Of a DNA stretch of 14,365 nt, positions 5,125-12,142 are shown piece by piece. Source of the stretch: Alphaproteobacteria bacterium UBA5343. GTDB taxonomy: Bacteria; Pseudomonadota; Alphaproteobacteria; RF32; UBA5343. The translations under genes and the position numbers were made by a program. The stretch's first letter is position 1. Every line of letters begins with the position of its first letter. The notes below the pieces were generated by a model, which ran no database searches, was not told the DNA's origin, and saw only the letters and a program-made list of their open reading frames with translations. The stretch covers positions 1-14,365 of the forward strand of contig DHQH01000008.1 in the NCBI GenBank assembly GCA_002410125.1, written 5' to 3'.

Positions 5125-6505
5125 GGAACTACTTACTTTAAAAGAAGATAAAATACGCAAAGCTAAAAAGGATTTATTCTATTATGAGCACTTATTAAAT
5201 CCTGATTTCTTTAAAAGAGATAGACCACACCTTGTAAAGTTAGCAGAAGTCCTTCAAGCCCTATATGAAGGAACGCTATTAAAACCAGACGGTACACCTT
5301 ACAGAAAGTTAATGATTAACATGCCCCCTCGACATGGGAAATCATTCTCTTTAACCCGTTTTTGTGAATGGGTGATAGGTAAGGATAATACGAATAGAGT
5401 TATTACTATATCTTATAATGACGATCTTAGTACAAAGTTTTCTAAGAATGTTAGAGATTCTATAGAAACAGATACTATACGCCCTTCTGATTTCACCTTT
5501 CAGGATATATTCAAAACCAAAATTAAGCATGGTGATGGGTCTAAAAAAACATGGTCGCTAGAAGATCAATTCTTTAATTATCTTGGTTCCGGTTTTAAGG
5601 GAACTATTACCGGTGTAGGTTGTAATATTGGGATAATAGACGACCCTGTTAAAAACAAAGAAGAAGCTTACAACGAAACAGCTTTAGAAAAGCATTATTC
5701 TTTTTATACAGATACATTCCTTTCAAGGCTAGAAGAAGGGGCTATACAAATTATTAATATGACTAGATGGTCTGAAAATGATTTGTGTGGTCGAATACTA
5801 GCTAAAGGCGATGATGATTGGTATGTATTAAAAATGGAAGCTTTTGATGGTGAAAATATGCTTTGTCCTGAATTATTGAGTTATGAAACTTATAAGGATA
5901 AAGAAAAAGTAACCAGTAATGATATATTCAGAGCTAACTATCATCAAGAAACTGTAGATGAAGAAGGTAAGCTATACAAGACTTTACAAACATATACAAA
6001 TCTACCACTAGGGCCGGTTAAATCATATACAGATACAGCAGATACAGGTGATGACTACCTTTGCAGCGTTGTTTACGTAGAATACAATAAGCAAGCGTAT
6101 ATTATTGATGTTTTATACACACAGGAAGGAATGGAGGTAACGGAACCGGCTACAGCTAACTTACATAAGCGAAATAATGTAAATTTGGCTAAAATAGAAA
6201 GTAATAACGGTGGTAGGGGTTTTGCTCGAAATGTAGAAAGGATATTAAAGAAAGAATTAAATCATCATAGTACGGTTGTTACTTGGTTTCATCAAAGTGG
6301 TAATAAAAACAGTAGAATACTAAGTCAATCTTATTGGGTACAGCAAAATGTATTTTTCCCTGTTGATTGGCATATTCGTTGGCCTGAATTTTACCAAGCA
6401 GTAAATAGATATATGAAAGAAGGTAAAAACAAACACGATGATGCACCAGATACGTTAACAGGAATAGCAGAAGAAATAAATAGCAATCAAGGATTTGTAG
6501 TTTAG
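5114..6505 (+). CDS. terL: Terminase large subunit (ATPase and nuclease)
   Basis: This is the motor that cuts concatemeric DNA and drives it into the prohead. In the ATPase domain the Walker A motif is PPRHGKS (residues 71-77), Walker B is GIIDD (173-177, with 'VGCNIGIIDDPVKN'), and the coupling motif is 'INMTRW' (214-219). The C-terminal RNase H-like nuclease carries the acidic residues expected for metal binding: 'TDTADTGDDYLCSVVY' (about 306-321), 'IESNNGGRGFARN' (Glu362) and 'HDDAPDTLTG' (441-450). The plan agrees with the TIGR01630-type phage terminase C-terminal domain. The 463 aa length is usual, and all key motifs are intact. It starts 11 bases inside terS, and the portal gene begins directly after the stop. 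Confidence 0.96.
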   Translation: MTIEELLTLKEDKIRKAKKDLFYYEHLLNPDFFKRDRPHLVKLAEVLQALYEGTLLKPDGTPYRKLMINMPPRHGKSFSLTRFCEWVIGKDNTNRVITISYNDDLSTKFSKNVRDSIETDTIRPSDFTFQDIFKTKIKHGDGSKKTWSLEDQFFNYLGSGFKGTITGVGCNIGIIDDPVKNKEEAYNETALEKHYSFYTDTFLSRLEEGAIQIINMTRWSENDLCGRILAKGDDDWYVLKMEAFDGENMLCPELLSYETYKDKEKVTSNDIFRANYHQETVDEEGKLYKTLQTYTNLPLGPVKSYTDTADTGDDYLCSVVYVEYNKQAYIIDVLYTQEGMEVTEPATANLHKRNNVNLAKIESNNGGRGFARNVERILKKELNHHSTVVTWFHQSGNKNSRILSQSYWVQQNVFFPVDWHIRWPEFYQAVNRYMKEGKNKHDDAPDTLTGIAEEINSNQGFVV

Positions 6506-7813
6506 ATGAACTTTATACAAAAATTAGCAGCAAACTTACTGGTAAGAAAAAATACTAACTTACCTAACGAGAATTTATTTTACAGGATGCTATACCAGTT
6601 TGTAGGAAATAGTATGCCTGTCGTAATGGATGACAGCCTCGAAAAATACATTGAGGAAGCTTTAATGTATAATCCAGATGTATACGCTATTATCTCAAAA
6701 GTAGCAAAGGAGTGTGCTAAAGTTCCTATACGCTTTCAAGAGTTGACTAGTAATGGTTGGGATGATGTAGAAGACGCAGAGCCATTAATGTTACTTAAAA
6801 ACCCTGCTCCAAATGTAGTACAAAAAGAACATATTATAAATGTGGTTGCTTTTTATCTTGCAACTGGTAATAGTTATACTTATTCAGTAAGCCCTATTAG
6901 TGGCCCGAATAGAGGTAAACCCCAGGAACTACACGTATTACCTGCCCAATATACAGAGATTATATCTAGTTCATTTATGGAGCCTGTTAGCGGGTACAAG
7001 CTTAATGCATGGTATGGTGAAGAATACGAAATTAATAAAGAAGATGTAATCCATATAAAGAGTTTTAATCCATCCGGTTTTAAAGTAGGTAATAACTCAC
7101 ACTTATACGGGGCTTCTCCTCTACAAGCAGCTAGAAACCTTGTTAGATCAAGTAATGATTCTTATCTTGCTAAGATGAAACTCTTACAACATGTAGGGGC
7201 TATTGGCTTACTTAGTGGTGAACCGGATAAAAACCAGTTTAGCCAATTTACCCAAGAACAAGCCCAACAACTGCAAGATAGAATGCAGGAAAAGTATGGA
7301 GGTGCAGAGAATAGAGGGAAGATGATTATCACAGCAGCTAAATTAAATTGGCAGCAAATAGGCTCTTCTATTGTGGACTTACAAATAAACGAATCATTAC
7401 AAAATGACTTTGCTACTCTATGTGATATATACGATGTGCCTATTGAGGTATTTAGTAGATCGAAGTCAAGCACATACAACAATAAAGAACAAGCAGTCAA
7501 ACAACTGTATTTAAACGCTGTAAAGCCGACTTTAGACTTTATATTAGAAAAGTATTCAGCAGAACTAATACCTAAGTTTAGACTCGATAGAAACAAGTTT
7601 AGATTTAAAGCTGATTATTCCGACATACCAGAGCTACAAGAAAACTTTAAAGAAACAGCAGAAGCATTAAGTAAGCGTACTTGGTGGACTGATAACGAAA
7701 AGAGAGAGTTTGATGGTAAGCCTTTGTTAGATGATGAAGCAGCAAACCAACTTTACAGAGAACAAACACCTGCACAAAGTTTAGAGGAAGCTGTTAAAAA
7801 CTTGTTTAAGTAA
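6506..7813 (+). CDS. Phage portal protein, HK97 family
   Basis: This protein forms the dodecameric ring at one vertex of the head through which DNA enters and leaves. Family hallmarks are 'NPDVYAIISKVAKECAKVPI' near residue 55, 'LATGNSYTYSV' near 118, 'ELHVLPAQYTEI' near 140, 'INKEDVIHIKSFNPSG' near 175-190, 'LYGASPLQAARNLV' near 200-213 and 'YDVPIEVF' near 310. The region after 380 (ALSKRTWWTDNEKREFDGKP) is the usual C-terminal part of these portals. Length 435 aa is typical. ATG follows the terL TAG directly (TAGATG), and its TAA overlaps the next ATG (TAATG). Confidence 0.94.
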   Translation: MNFIQKLAANLLVRKNTNLPNENLFYRMLYQFVGNSMPVVMDDSLEKYIEEALMYNPDVYAIISKVAKECAKVPIRFQELTSNGWDDVEDAEPLMLLKNPAPNVVQKEHIINVVAFYLATGNSYTYSVSPISGPNRGKPQELHVLPAQYTEIISSSFMEPVSGYKLNAWYGEEYEINKEDVIHIKSFNPSGFKVGNNSHLYGASPLQAARNLVRSSNDSYLAKMKLLQHVGAIGLLSGEPDKNQFSQFTQEQAQQLQDRMQEKYGGAENRGKMIITAAKLNWQQIGSSIVDLQINESLQNDFATLCDIYDVPIEVFSRSKSSTYNNKEQAVKQLYLNAVKPTLDFILEKYSAELIPKFRLDRNKFRFKADYSDIPELQENFKETAEALSKRTWWTDNEKREFDGKPLLDDEAANQLYREQTPAQSLEEAVKNLFK

Positions 7814-8604
7814 TGGATAATCAAGATGTTTTCTATAATGAAATTGAGCGTTTAAGAAATGCTTTTATGGCTCCGGTTGAAGAAGAAGCTAGAAAAGCTA
7901 TCCAAAAGCAGTATAAAGTATTCTTTGATAAGGCAGAATTAGAAGCAACTGAACTGCCTAAATTAGAAATCATAGCTAAAAAGATAGAATTACCTACAGA
8001 ACCGATTAAAATACTATTTGAGGACATATATACAAAGGTAGGTGTATTCTTTATTAAGCAAATCTATAGGATGTATGTTAAATTCAATAAGAACCAACTA
8101 CATACTAAAGACTTTGCAGATGACTTTCAAAGTGTATGGTTAGATTATATGAGATCATTTGCAAGATTAGAAGCCGGTGATAGAATAACCTATATAACAG
8201 GAACTACTAAAGATAATATGCTAACTGCTGTTAGAATTGCTATTTCAGAAGGGTTAGAAAATGGTACAGGTGTGTTCCCTGCTTTAAAAAGAATGCAAGA
8301 AATTTTAGATATTAAAGACCAATACAGATTTGAAAGAATTGCACGTACTGAGATAATAAGCGCGAGTAATGCAGGTAGTTTAAAGGCTGCTCAAAGCACT
8401 AACTTAAACCTAAAAAAAGTATGGCTATCAACTAGAGATATTAGAACTAGAGATAGCCACTTATCTGTTAATGGTCAGTCTGTTTTATTAAGTGAAAACT
8501 TTGTAGTAGGTGGTGAGCAAATGAGATTCCCCGGAGACCCAAAAGCAAGCGCAGATAATACTATAAACTGTAGGTGTAGTTTGTATTATGAGAGTCATGA
8601 TTGA
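7813..8604 (+). CDS. Mu gpF-like minor head protein
   Basis: This is a minor head or head-morphogenesis protein of the Phage_Mu_F group, usually encoded just after the portal and present in a few copies per virion. The N-terminal 120 residues are helical. The diagnostic C-terminal part has 'RFERIARTEIISASNAGSLK' (172-191), 'VWLSTRDIRTRDSHLSVNGQ' (203-222), with Asp214 and His216 in the RDSH element, and the closing 'NTINCRCSLYYE' with Cys253 and Cys255. The family is often compared with metal-binding toxin-like folds, and these Asp/His/Cys residues are the conserved ones. Length 263 aa is normal. The next gene lies on the opposite strand, tail to tail with no base between the two stop codons. 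Confidence 0.9.
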   Translation: MDNQDVFYNEIERLRNAFMAPVEEEARKAIQKQYKVFFDKAELEATELPKLEIIAKKIELPTEPIKILFEDIYTKVGVFFIKQIYRMYVKFNKNQLHTKDFADDFQSVWLDYMRSFARLEAGDRITYITGTTKDNMLTAVRIAISEGLENGTGVFPALKRMQEILDIKDQYRFERIARTEIISASNAGSLKAAQSTNLNLKKVWLSTRDIRTRDSHLSVNGQSVLLSENFVVGGEQMRFPGDPKASADNTINCRCSLYYESHD

Positions 8605-8928
8605 TTATTTTATAATACTATCCCTAACTTTAATTACTGCTTCTGTTACTATATCTTCTAGTTCTTTCATTTTCTTGTATTCAATATCATTCATTCTATT
8701 AAGAATAATCTCATTAGCCTTATCTTCTATAAACTCTTCTATATTACTTATTAGTGAGTGTAATAATTTAGGGTCTAACTCTACACCATCAACAATTAGC
8801 TTTACATCTATTTCATAACTACCTTTTTTAGACCTATTAATTAATACATCGTCTGTTAATGATTGATATAATTCTTTCCTAAGATTATCACCTTTCTTAT
8901 TGCGTATTTCTTTAAAACTTATTATCAT
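8605..8928 (-). CDS. Hypothetical protein of minus-strand cassette, 107 aa
   Basis: I take ATG at 8926-8928 as the start; a GTG one codon further upstream is the alternative. The N-terminal half is basic and helical (FKEIRNKKGDNLRKELYQSL), followed by a beta hairpin (GSYEIDVKLIVDGVELD) and a long acidic C-terminal helix (ISNIEEFIEDKANEIILNRM). The protein is soluble. It is the last gene of the minus-strand operon and its stop abuts the stop of the Mu F-like gene. No family is recognised; a host-directed accessory role is suggested only by its place in an inverted cassette. Confidence 0.65.
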   Translation of the reverse strand: MIISFKEIRNKKGDNLRKELYQSLTDDVLINRSKKGSYEIDVKLIVDGVELDPKLLHSLISNIEEFIEDKANEIILNRMNDIEYKKMKELEDIVTEAVIKVRDSIIK

Positions 8929-8932
8929 CACT

Positions 8933-9142
8933 TTAAAAATTATCGTTTAACCATTTCTTTAACTGCTCACATTGTTTCTTGGATAATACCACATGATCAT
9001 TACTAGACTCAATAGCTAAGTAGCGGTTTTTATCGTTTAACTCATTTATTAGTATATCCTTAGTAAAGGTAACTTGATTTATATAACCTTCTTTCCTTTC
9101 AACTATCAGAAATTCATGTGTATTGCTTAGTATCCTGCTCAT
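8933..9142 (-). CDS. Hypothetical protein of minus-strand cassette, 69 aa
   Basis: ATG (9140-9142) overlaps the stop of the upstream gene as ATGA, so it is coupled. The plan is strand (HEFLIVERKEGYINQVTF), helix (KDILINELNDKN), strand (RYLAIESSNDHVVLS) and helix (KKQCEQLKKWLNDNF). The ending 'VVLSKKQCEQLKKWLND' resembles a short helix found at the end of many small phage proteins that sense or bind partners, but I cannot name a family. No signal peptide is present. Function unknown. Confidence 0.65.
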   Translation of the reverse strand: MSRILSNTHEFLIVERKEGYINQVTFTKDILINELNDKNRYLAIESSNDHVVLSKKQCEQLKKWLNDNF

Positions 9143-9381
9143 AACTCAAAATCTTTCATGTAATTATTTAACTCTTCTTTTTCTTCTTTGGTAAGCTCTG
9201 TTTCTATTTCGTATTTATCCTTTTCTGGCTCTTTTTCTAATCTAGGTGTATTGTAAATCGTTGTTTCATAAGGGCTTACATAGTTTTCTACATCTTCAAT
9301 AGCTTTTAATGCCATTCTTAAACCACCTACACCCAAAATAACCGCACTCACTACTAATACTATTGCTGCTAATGTTTCCAT
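9139..9381 (-). CDS. Membrane-anchored acidic protein of minus-strand cassette, 80 aa
   Basis: Residues 4-22 form a hydrophobic helix (LAAIVLVVSAVILGVGGLR), followed by a polar segment (YVSPYETTIYNTPRLEKEPE) and a strongly acidic, helical C-terminus (IETELTKEEKEELNNYMKDF). One N-terminal membrane helix with a soluble charged tail is a form often seen in superinfection-exclusion or other membrane-acting moron products; that role is only inference here. Its stop overlaps the next gene's start (ATGA). It follows the 111-aa gene with two bases between. Confidence 0.65.
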   Translation of the reverse strand: METLAAIVLVVSAVILGVGGLRMALKAIEDVENYVSPYETTIYNTPRLEKEPEKDKYEIETELTKEEKEELNNYMKDFEL

Positions 9382-9383
9382 AG

Positions 9384-9719
9384 TTAAGAGTATATTTCAG
9401 TAATAATGTAATTACCAGTTACTTCACCTAGTAATAATTTATAAACAGGTAAATTCATATTTACTACTTTTTGGTAATCATTACAGTATAACGTTACTGA
9501 ATTATCAAAGGCAGGGTGAGTTTTTATCCCCATTAATGTAACAGGCTCATTGTGATAGTAATTACCCATATTCATGAAAGAATTAGATATTATTCTTAAT
9601 GCGTAATCAGGAATTAATATACTTAATTCTGATGTTTGACATGGATACTCAAATACTGATTCCTCAATAAAATCAATAATCTTTCTCATTAAACTTTGGC
9701 TTATTTCATCTTTATACAT
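9384..9719 (-). CDS. Hypothetical protein, first gene of minus-strand cassette, 111 aa
   Basis: I place the start at ATG 9717-9719. The frame extends upstream to a TTG at 9765-9767, but that codon lies inside a terminator hairpin and the extra 16 codons look like chance. The leader 'AAAAAAAATAAGAGTT' is A-rich, as expected for this host group. The protein begins with a helix (EISQSLMRKIIDFIEES) and continues with beta-rich segments (LSILIPDYALRII, VTLMGIKTHP, NSVTLYC, NYIITEIYS). There is no membrane helix or known motif. It leads a four-gene coupled operon running against the head genes. Confidence 0.65.
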   Translation of the reverse strand: MYKDEISQSLMRKIIDFIEESVFEYPCQTSELSILIPDYALRIISNSFMNMGNYYHNEPVTLMGIKTHPAFDNSVTLYCNDYQKVVNMNLPVYKLLLGEVTGNYIITEIYS

Positions 9720-9749
9720 AACTCTTATTTTTTTTACACAATATACAAC

Positions 9750-9780
9750 AAAAAACCCACACTTCAAAGAAATGAGGGTT
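9750..9780 (-). terminator. Minus-strand terminator hairpin before the 111-aa gene
   Basis: On the minus strand AACCC (9780-9776) and GGGTT (9758-9754) form the base. After a T-T mismatch, CATTTC and GAAGTG pair (with one G-T) around a TTT loop, and a T6 tract follows (9755-9750). On the plus strand no T tract follows directly, so the direction is minus. It ends about 30 bases before the ATG at 9719, which leaves little room for a promoter after it. It may end an upstream transcript or act as an attenuator in the leader. Confidence 0.7.
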
Positions 9781-9800
9781 AATAGTATTTTTTAAAATTA

Positions 9801-9839
9801 TGACATTTATTTATACGTAATGTCTAAATATCTGGACAT
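9801..9839. promoter_or_regulatory. Possible operator with three GACAT/ATGTC half-sites
   Basis: GACAT at 9802-9806, ATGTC at 9820-9824 and GACAT at 9835-9839 form an alternating set of half-sites between the two minus-strand terminators. The last two make an inverted repeat, with a G-T pair extending it to six positions. The arrangement resembles a repressor-binding region for the minus-strand operon, but the sites are short and no regulator is seen in the window. Confidence 0.25.
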
Positions 9840-9879
9840 GATACGGATAAATAGTAGCAAAATATCAAAAATTAGGCAT

Positions 9880-9911
9880 AAAAAAAGCCTTGCAGTTACC
9901 AGCTACAAGGC
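9880..9911 (-). terminator. Strong minus-strand intrinsic terminator
   Basis: Read on the minus strand, GCCTTGTAG (9911-9903) pairs with CTGCAAGGC (9895-9887) over nine positions with one G-T pair and a 7-nt loop, followed by T7 (9886-9880). On the plus strand the G-T becomes a C/A mismatch and the T tract is lost, so the direction is clear. The only thing it can terminate is a transcript starting between here and about 10080. Confidence 0.85.
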
Positions 9912-10022
9912 GTAAATATCTTTAGATACAAGATTTGTTTGGGGATGTATAGTAGACTGATCTACTAAAAACCACAACGCTAATATAAATGCTTTTATTT
10001 TAAAAACCAAACTAATTAACAT
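9903..10022 (-). CDS. Possible 39-aa secreted or membrane peptide
   Basis: ATG at 10020-10022 is preceded by a run of nine to ten A on the minus strand; TAG at 9905-9903 lies inside the first arm of the terminator. The peptide reads MLISLVFKIKAFILALWFLV, then DQSTIHPQTNLVSKDIYAL, which looks like a signal peptide or a membrane anchor with a short polar tail. Support is the exact fit of stop codon to terminator, and the need for some transcript upstream of it. The rest of the gap from 9768 to 10082 holds no other gene that I can see. A non-coding RNA with the same terminator is the alternative. Confidence 0.4.
   Translation of the reverse strand: MLISLVFKIKAFILALWFLVDQSTIHPQTNLVSKDIYAL
9950..9967. 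repeat. Perfect 7-bp inverted repeat
   Basis: TAGTAGA (9950-9956), a CTGA spacer and TCTACTA (9961-9967) form a short perfect hairpin or operator-like palindrome. It falls within the possible 39-aa minus-strand frame. No T tract follows on either strand that would make it a terminator. Confidence 0.4.
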
Positions 10023-10082
10023 TTTTTTTTAGTATTCGTATTTATAAAATAAATAACATAGTCATTTTTATAGATTGTTTAA

Positions 10083-10781
10083 ATGCAGCTTTATAAAACC
10101 AAAGATATAAACACCCAATTACAGGTTAAAGACATAGACGAAGCCGGAAGAAAGGTTTTAATCTATGTTTCTGCTTTTGGTAATAAAGATAGTGATGGAG
10201 ATGTGATAGTGAGAGGTGCTTATGCTAGGACTATAAACAACAACATGAAGCGCATCAAACACTTAGAGATGCACGATAGCTATAGATTGGGGGGTAAGCC
10301 TATTAGCATGGTAGAGGACGAAAGAGGGCTTTTAGTAGAATCTCAACTAGCTAATACTACTCTAGGCAATGACATGTTAGAGAATTACAAATTAGACCTT
10401 TACGAACACTCTGTAGGTTTTCAAGTAGTATCAGGTGAAAACATGGATGATTACTACGAGATAAGAGAAATAAAGCTATGGGAATATTCTTCTGTTACTT
10501 GGGGAGCCAATGAAAATACACCTTTAGTTGGCATGAAGTCATTGCAAGGATTAGATACTAAAGGAAAGTTAGAAAAGATTAATGATAGAATGGATAAGCT
10601 TGTAAAAGCTATTCGTAAAGGTACACAAAGTGACGAACAACTAATAAGTTTTGAGATAGAATTAAAGCAAATACAATCTTTATACAATTCACTTGCTAAC
10701 GCCTCGTCTGATGACACGCAAATTAAAAAGCAACTCGAAGACCAAGAAGTATTAAACGCTTTAAGAAGTATAACACTTTAA
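10083..10781 (+). CDS. Prohead protease, HK97 (S78) family
   Basis: This is the serine protease that cleaves the scaffold domain of the capsid protein during head maturation. The family order is clear: 'IYVSAFGNKDSDGDVIVRGA' (27-46), the catalytic His region 'HLEMHDSYRLGGKP' (60-73, His64 likely), 'GLLVESQLANTTLGNDML' (82-99), the catalytic Ser in 'YEHSVGFQVV' (Ser110), and 'KLWEYSSVTWGANENTPLVG' (131-150). Residues 155-232 are a helical extension, 'KLEKINDRMDKLVKAIRKGT' and on, which may serve as part of the scaffold. Length 232 aa is usual. No convincing promoter is visible in the AT-rich DNA before it. It returns to the plus strand after the inverted cassette and lies 16 bases before the capsid gene. 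Confidence 0.93.
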   Translation: MQLYKTKDINTQLQVKDIDEAGRKVLIYVSAFGNKDSDGDVIVRGAYARTINNNMKRIKHLEMHDSYRLGGKPISMVEDERGLLVESQLANTTLGNDMLENYKLDLYEHSVGFQVVSGENMDDYYEIREIKLWEYSSVTWGANENTPLVGMKSLQGLDTKGKLEKINDRMDKLVKAIRKGTQSDEQLISFEIELKQIQSLYNSLANASSDDTQIKKQLEDQEVLNALRSITL

Positions 10782-10797
10782 TAAACTAAATTAACAA
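10782..10797 (+). promoter_or_regulatory. A-rich translation start region of the capsid gene
   Basis: The spacer between protease and capsid genes reads TAAACTAAATTAACAA directly before ATG 10798, with no Shine-Dalgarno sequence. Such A-rich leaders mark highly expressed genes in Bacteroidota, and this one precedes what should be the most abundant protein of the phage. Confidence 0.5.
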
Positions 10798-12069
10798 ATG
10801 AACGAGGAAATCAAAAAAGAATTTGATGCCTTAAATGATAAAGTGCAGAAAGCGCAAAGCGACAAGTTTAACCAACTTGAAAAAGCTTTTGATGAAAGAA
10901 TGGAGAAGCTTAACGCACAGATTCAAGATGGCTCAAAATCAGACGAGGCATTAAAGACTGAATTAAAGAATATCACTGAAAAGCTAAATGAATCTCTAAA
11001 AGCACAAGGAGAATCACAGAAACACTTAGACGAAATGGATAGAAATATCCAGAAATTCGCTAAAGGTGGAGCAAAACACGGTAAATCACTTACTATGCTT
11101 TTAGAAGAGCAAAAAAGTGGTTTAGAGCAAATCATGAACAGAGAAATTAGCCAATTCAAATTAGATGGTGATATTTCAGAGTTTAGATTGAAAGTAGTTG
11201 GTGACATGACTAGCTCAGCCAACTTAACTAATGATGTAGCAGCGCAAACTAGAATACCGGGCGTTATTTACGCTCCTGAAAGACCGCAACACGTAAGAGA
11301 ATTTATCGCAACTGGTGTTATCGGTACTGGTGATTTAAGATACATTGAGGAGACAGCGAAGGAAGGTGCAGTAGATGTAAGACAAGAGGGTGCAGCATAC
11401 AGCCAGTCTGATGTTGATCTTGAAGAAAAAAGTGTAACTCGTAAGTCAATCGGTACTTACCTAAGAGTTTCACGTGAGATGCTAGAAGATGTAACAGGTT
11501 TGAGTGCTTACTTAACTCAAAGATTCGGCAAGTTACTAAGAGTTAAAGAAGATCAGCAATTATTGTTTGGTACTGGTTTATCTGGTCAGGTGCAAGGTAT
11601 TACTACTCACTCTAGTGTGGGTGAATGGACTGATACATTAGCAGATTCTAACGTAAACAGATTTGATGTTTTAGCAGCAGCAGTAGTTCAAGGTATGGTA
11701 GCTCATTATGTGCCAAATATCATAATGATTCACCCTACAGATGGTCAACACATTAGACTAGCTAAGGATACAACTGGTAGATATTTATTCCCTCAGTACG
11801 CAGGTGGAGGTATCACGATTAACGGTGCTACAGTAGTAGAATCAACAGCAATCACAAGTGGTACATTCTTAACAGGTGACTTTGCACAAGGTTGTATGTT
11901 GTATGACAGACGTGCTCCTGAGATTTTATTCTCTACTGAGAATGCAGACGACTTTGTAAAAGACTTTGTGACTATCAAAATCAATGAAAGTGTAGTATTC
12001 CCGATCTACAGACCGGATGCTTTCATAACTGGTACATTCGCAAACGCATTAGCTCTAGGGTCAGCTTAA
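10798..12069 (+). CDS. Major capsid protein, HK97 fold
   Basis: This protein builds the icosahedral shell. Residues 1 to about 100 are a charged coiled coil (KKEFDALNDKVQKAQSDKFN and onward), the delta/scaffold domain removed by the protease. The shell domain starts near residue 140 ('MTSSANLTNDVAAQTRIPGV'). Family landmarks are the N-arm/E-loop region with 'VRQEGAAYSQSDVDLEEKSV', the spine helix 'LRVSREMLEDVTGLSAYLTQ' followed by 'EDQQLLFGTGLSGQVQGI', and the A-domain/P-loop end 'VTIKINESVVFPIYRPDAFI'. Length 423 aa agrees with HK97-type precursors (TIGR01554). The cleavage site cannot be read with certainty. It is followed by a strong terminator. Confidence 0.95.
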   Translation: MNEEIKKEFDALNDKVQKAQSDKFNQLEKAFDERMEKLNAQIQDGSKSDEALKTELKNITEKLNESLKAQGESQKHLDEMDRNIQKFAKGGAKHGKSLTMLLEEQKSGLEQIMNREISQFKLDGDISEFRLKVVGDMTSSANLTNDVAAQTRIPGVIYAPERPQHVREFIATGVIGTGDLRYIEETAKEGAVDVRQEGAAYSQSDVDLEEKSVTRKSIGTYLRVSREMLEDVTGLSAYLTQRFGKLLRVKEDQQLLFGTGLSGQVQGITTHSSVGEWTDTLADSNVNRFDVLAAAVVQGMVAHYVPNIIMIHPTDGQHIRLAKDTTGRYLFPQYAGGGITINGATVVESTAITSGTFLTGDFAQGCMLYDRRAPEILFSTENADDFVKDFVTIKINESVVFPIYRPDAFITGTFANALALGSA

Positions 12070-12100
12070 TAAAATAACCCTAACATAAAACTTTAAACTC

Positions 12101-12126
12101 TCCCCCTTCTAGGGGGATTGTTTTTT
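12101..12126 (+). terminator. Intrinsic terminator after the capsid gene
   Basis: TCCCCCT (12101-12107), loop TCT and AGGGGGA (12111-12117) form a perfect 7-bp, mostly G-C stem, followed by TTGTTTTTT (12118-12126). It lies 32 bases after the capsid stop. It would make the capsid message much more abundant than the decoration genes downstream, which either need read-through or their own promoter. Confidence 0.88.
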
Positions 12127-12142
12127 GTAAACATTTAGGATT

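Noticed and set aside
7162..7596. Minus-strand open frame of 144 codons within the portal gene
   Set aside because: The portal frame is certain. The reverse product is Ser/Cys/Phe-rich, as expected of an antisense reading.
8588..8818. Plus-strand open frame of 76 codons
   Set aside because: It is the antisense of the 107-aa minus-strand gene. The Ser/Ile-rich, low-complexity product is typical of a shadow frame.
9720..9767. Upstream extension of the 111-aa minus-strand gene to a TTG codon
   Set aside because: The TTG lies within a terminator stem, and the extra residues (MKCGFFVVYCVKKIRV) come from the T-rich tract. ATG 9719 has an A-rich leader directly before it.
10061..10082. Promoter for the protease gene (TATAGATTG just before ATG 10083)
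   Set aside because: The motif is only a partial match and sits too close to the start codon for a normal leader. No matching upstream element lies at the right distance.
10923..11222. Minus-strand frame opposite the capsid scaffold domain
   Set aside because: The capsid gene is secure. The reverse product is Ser/Phe/Cys-rich and without context.
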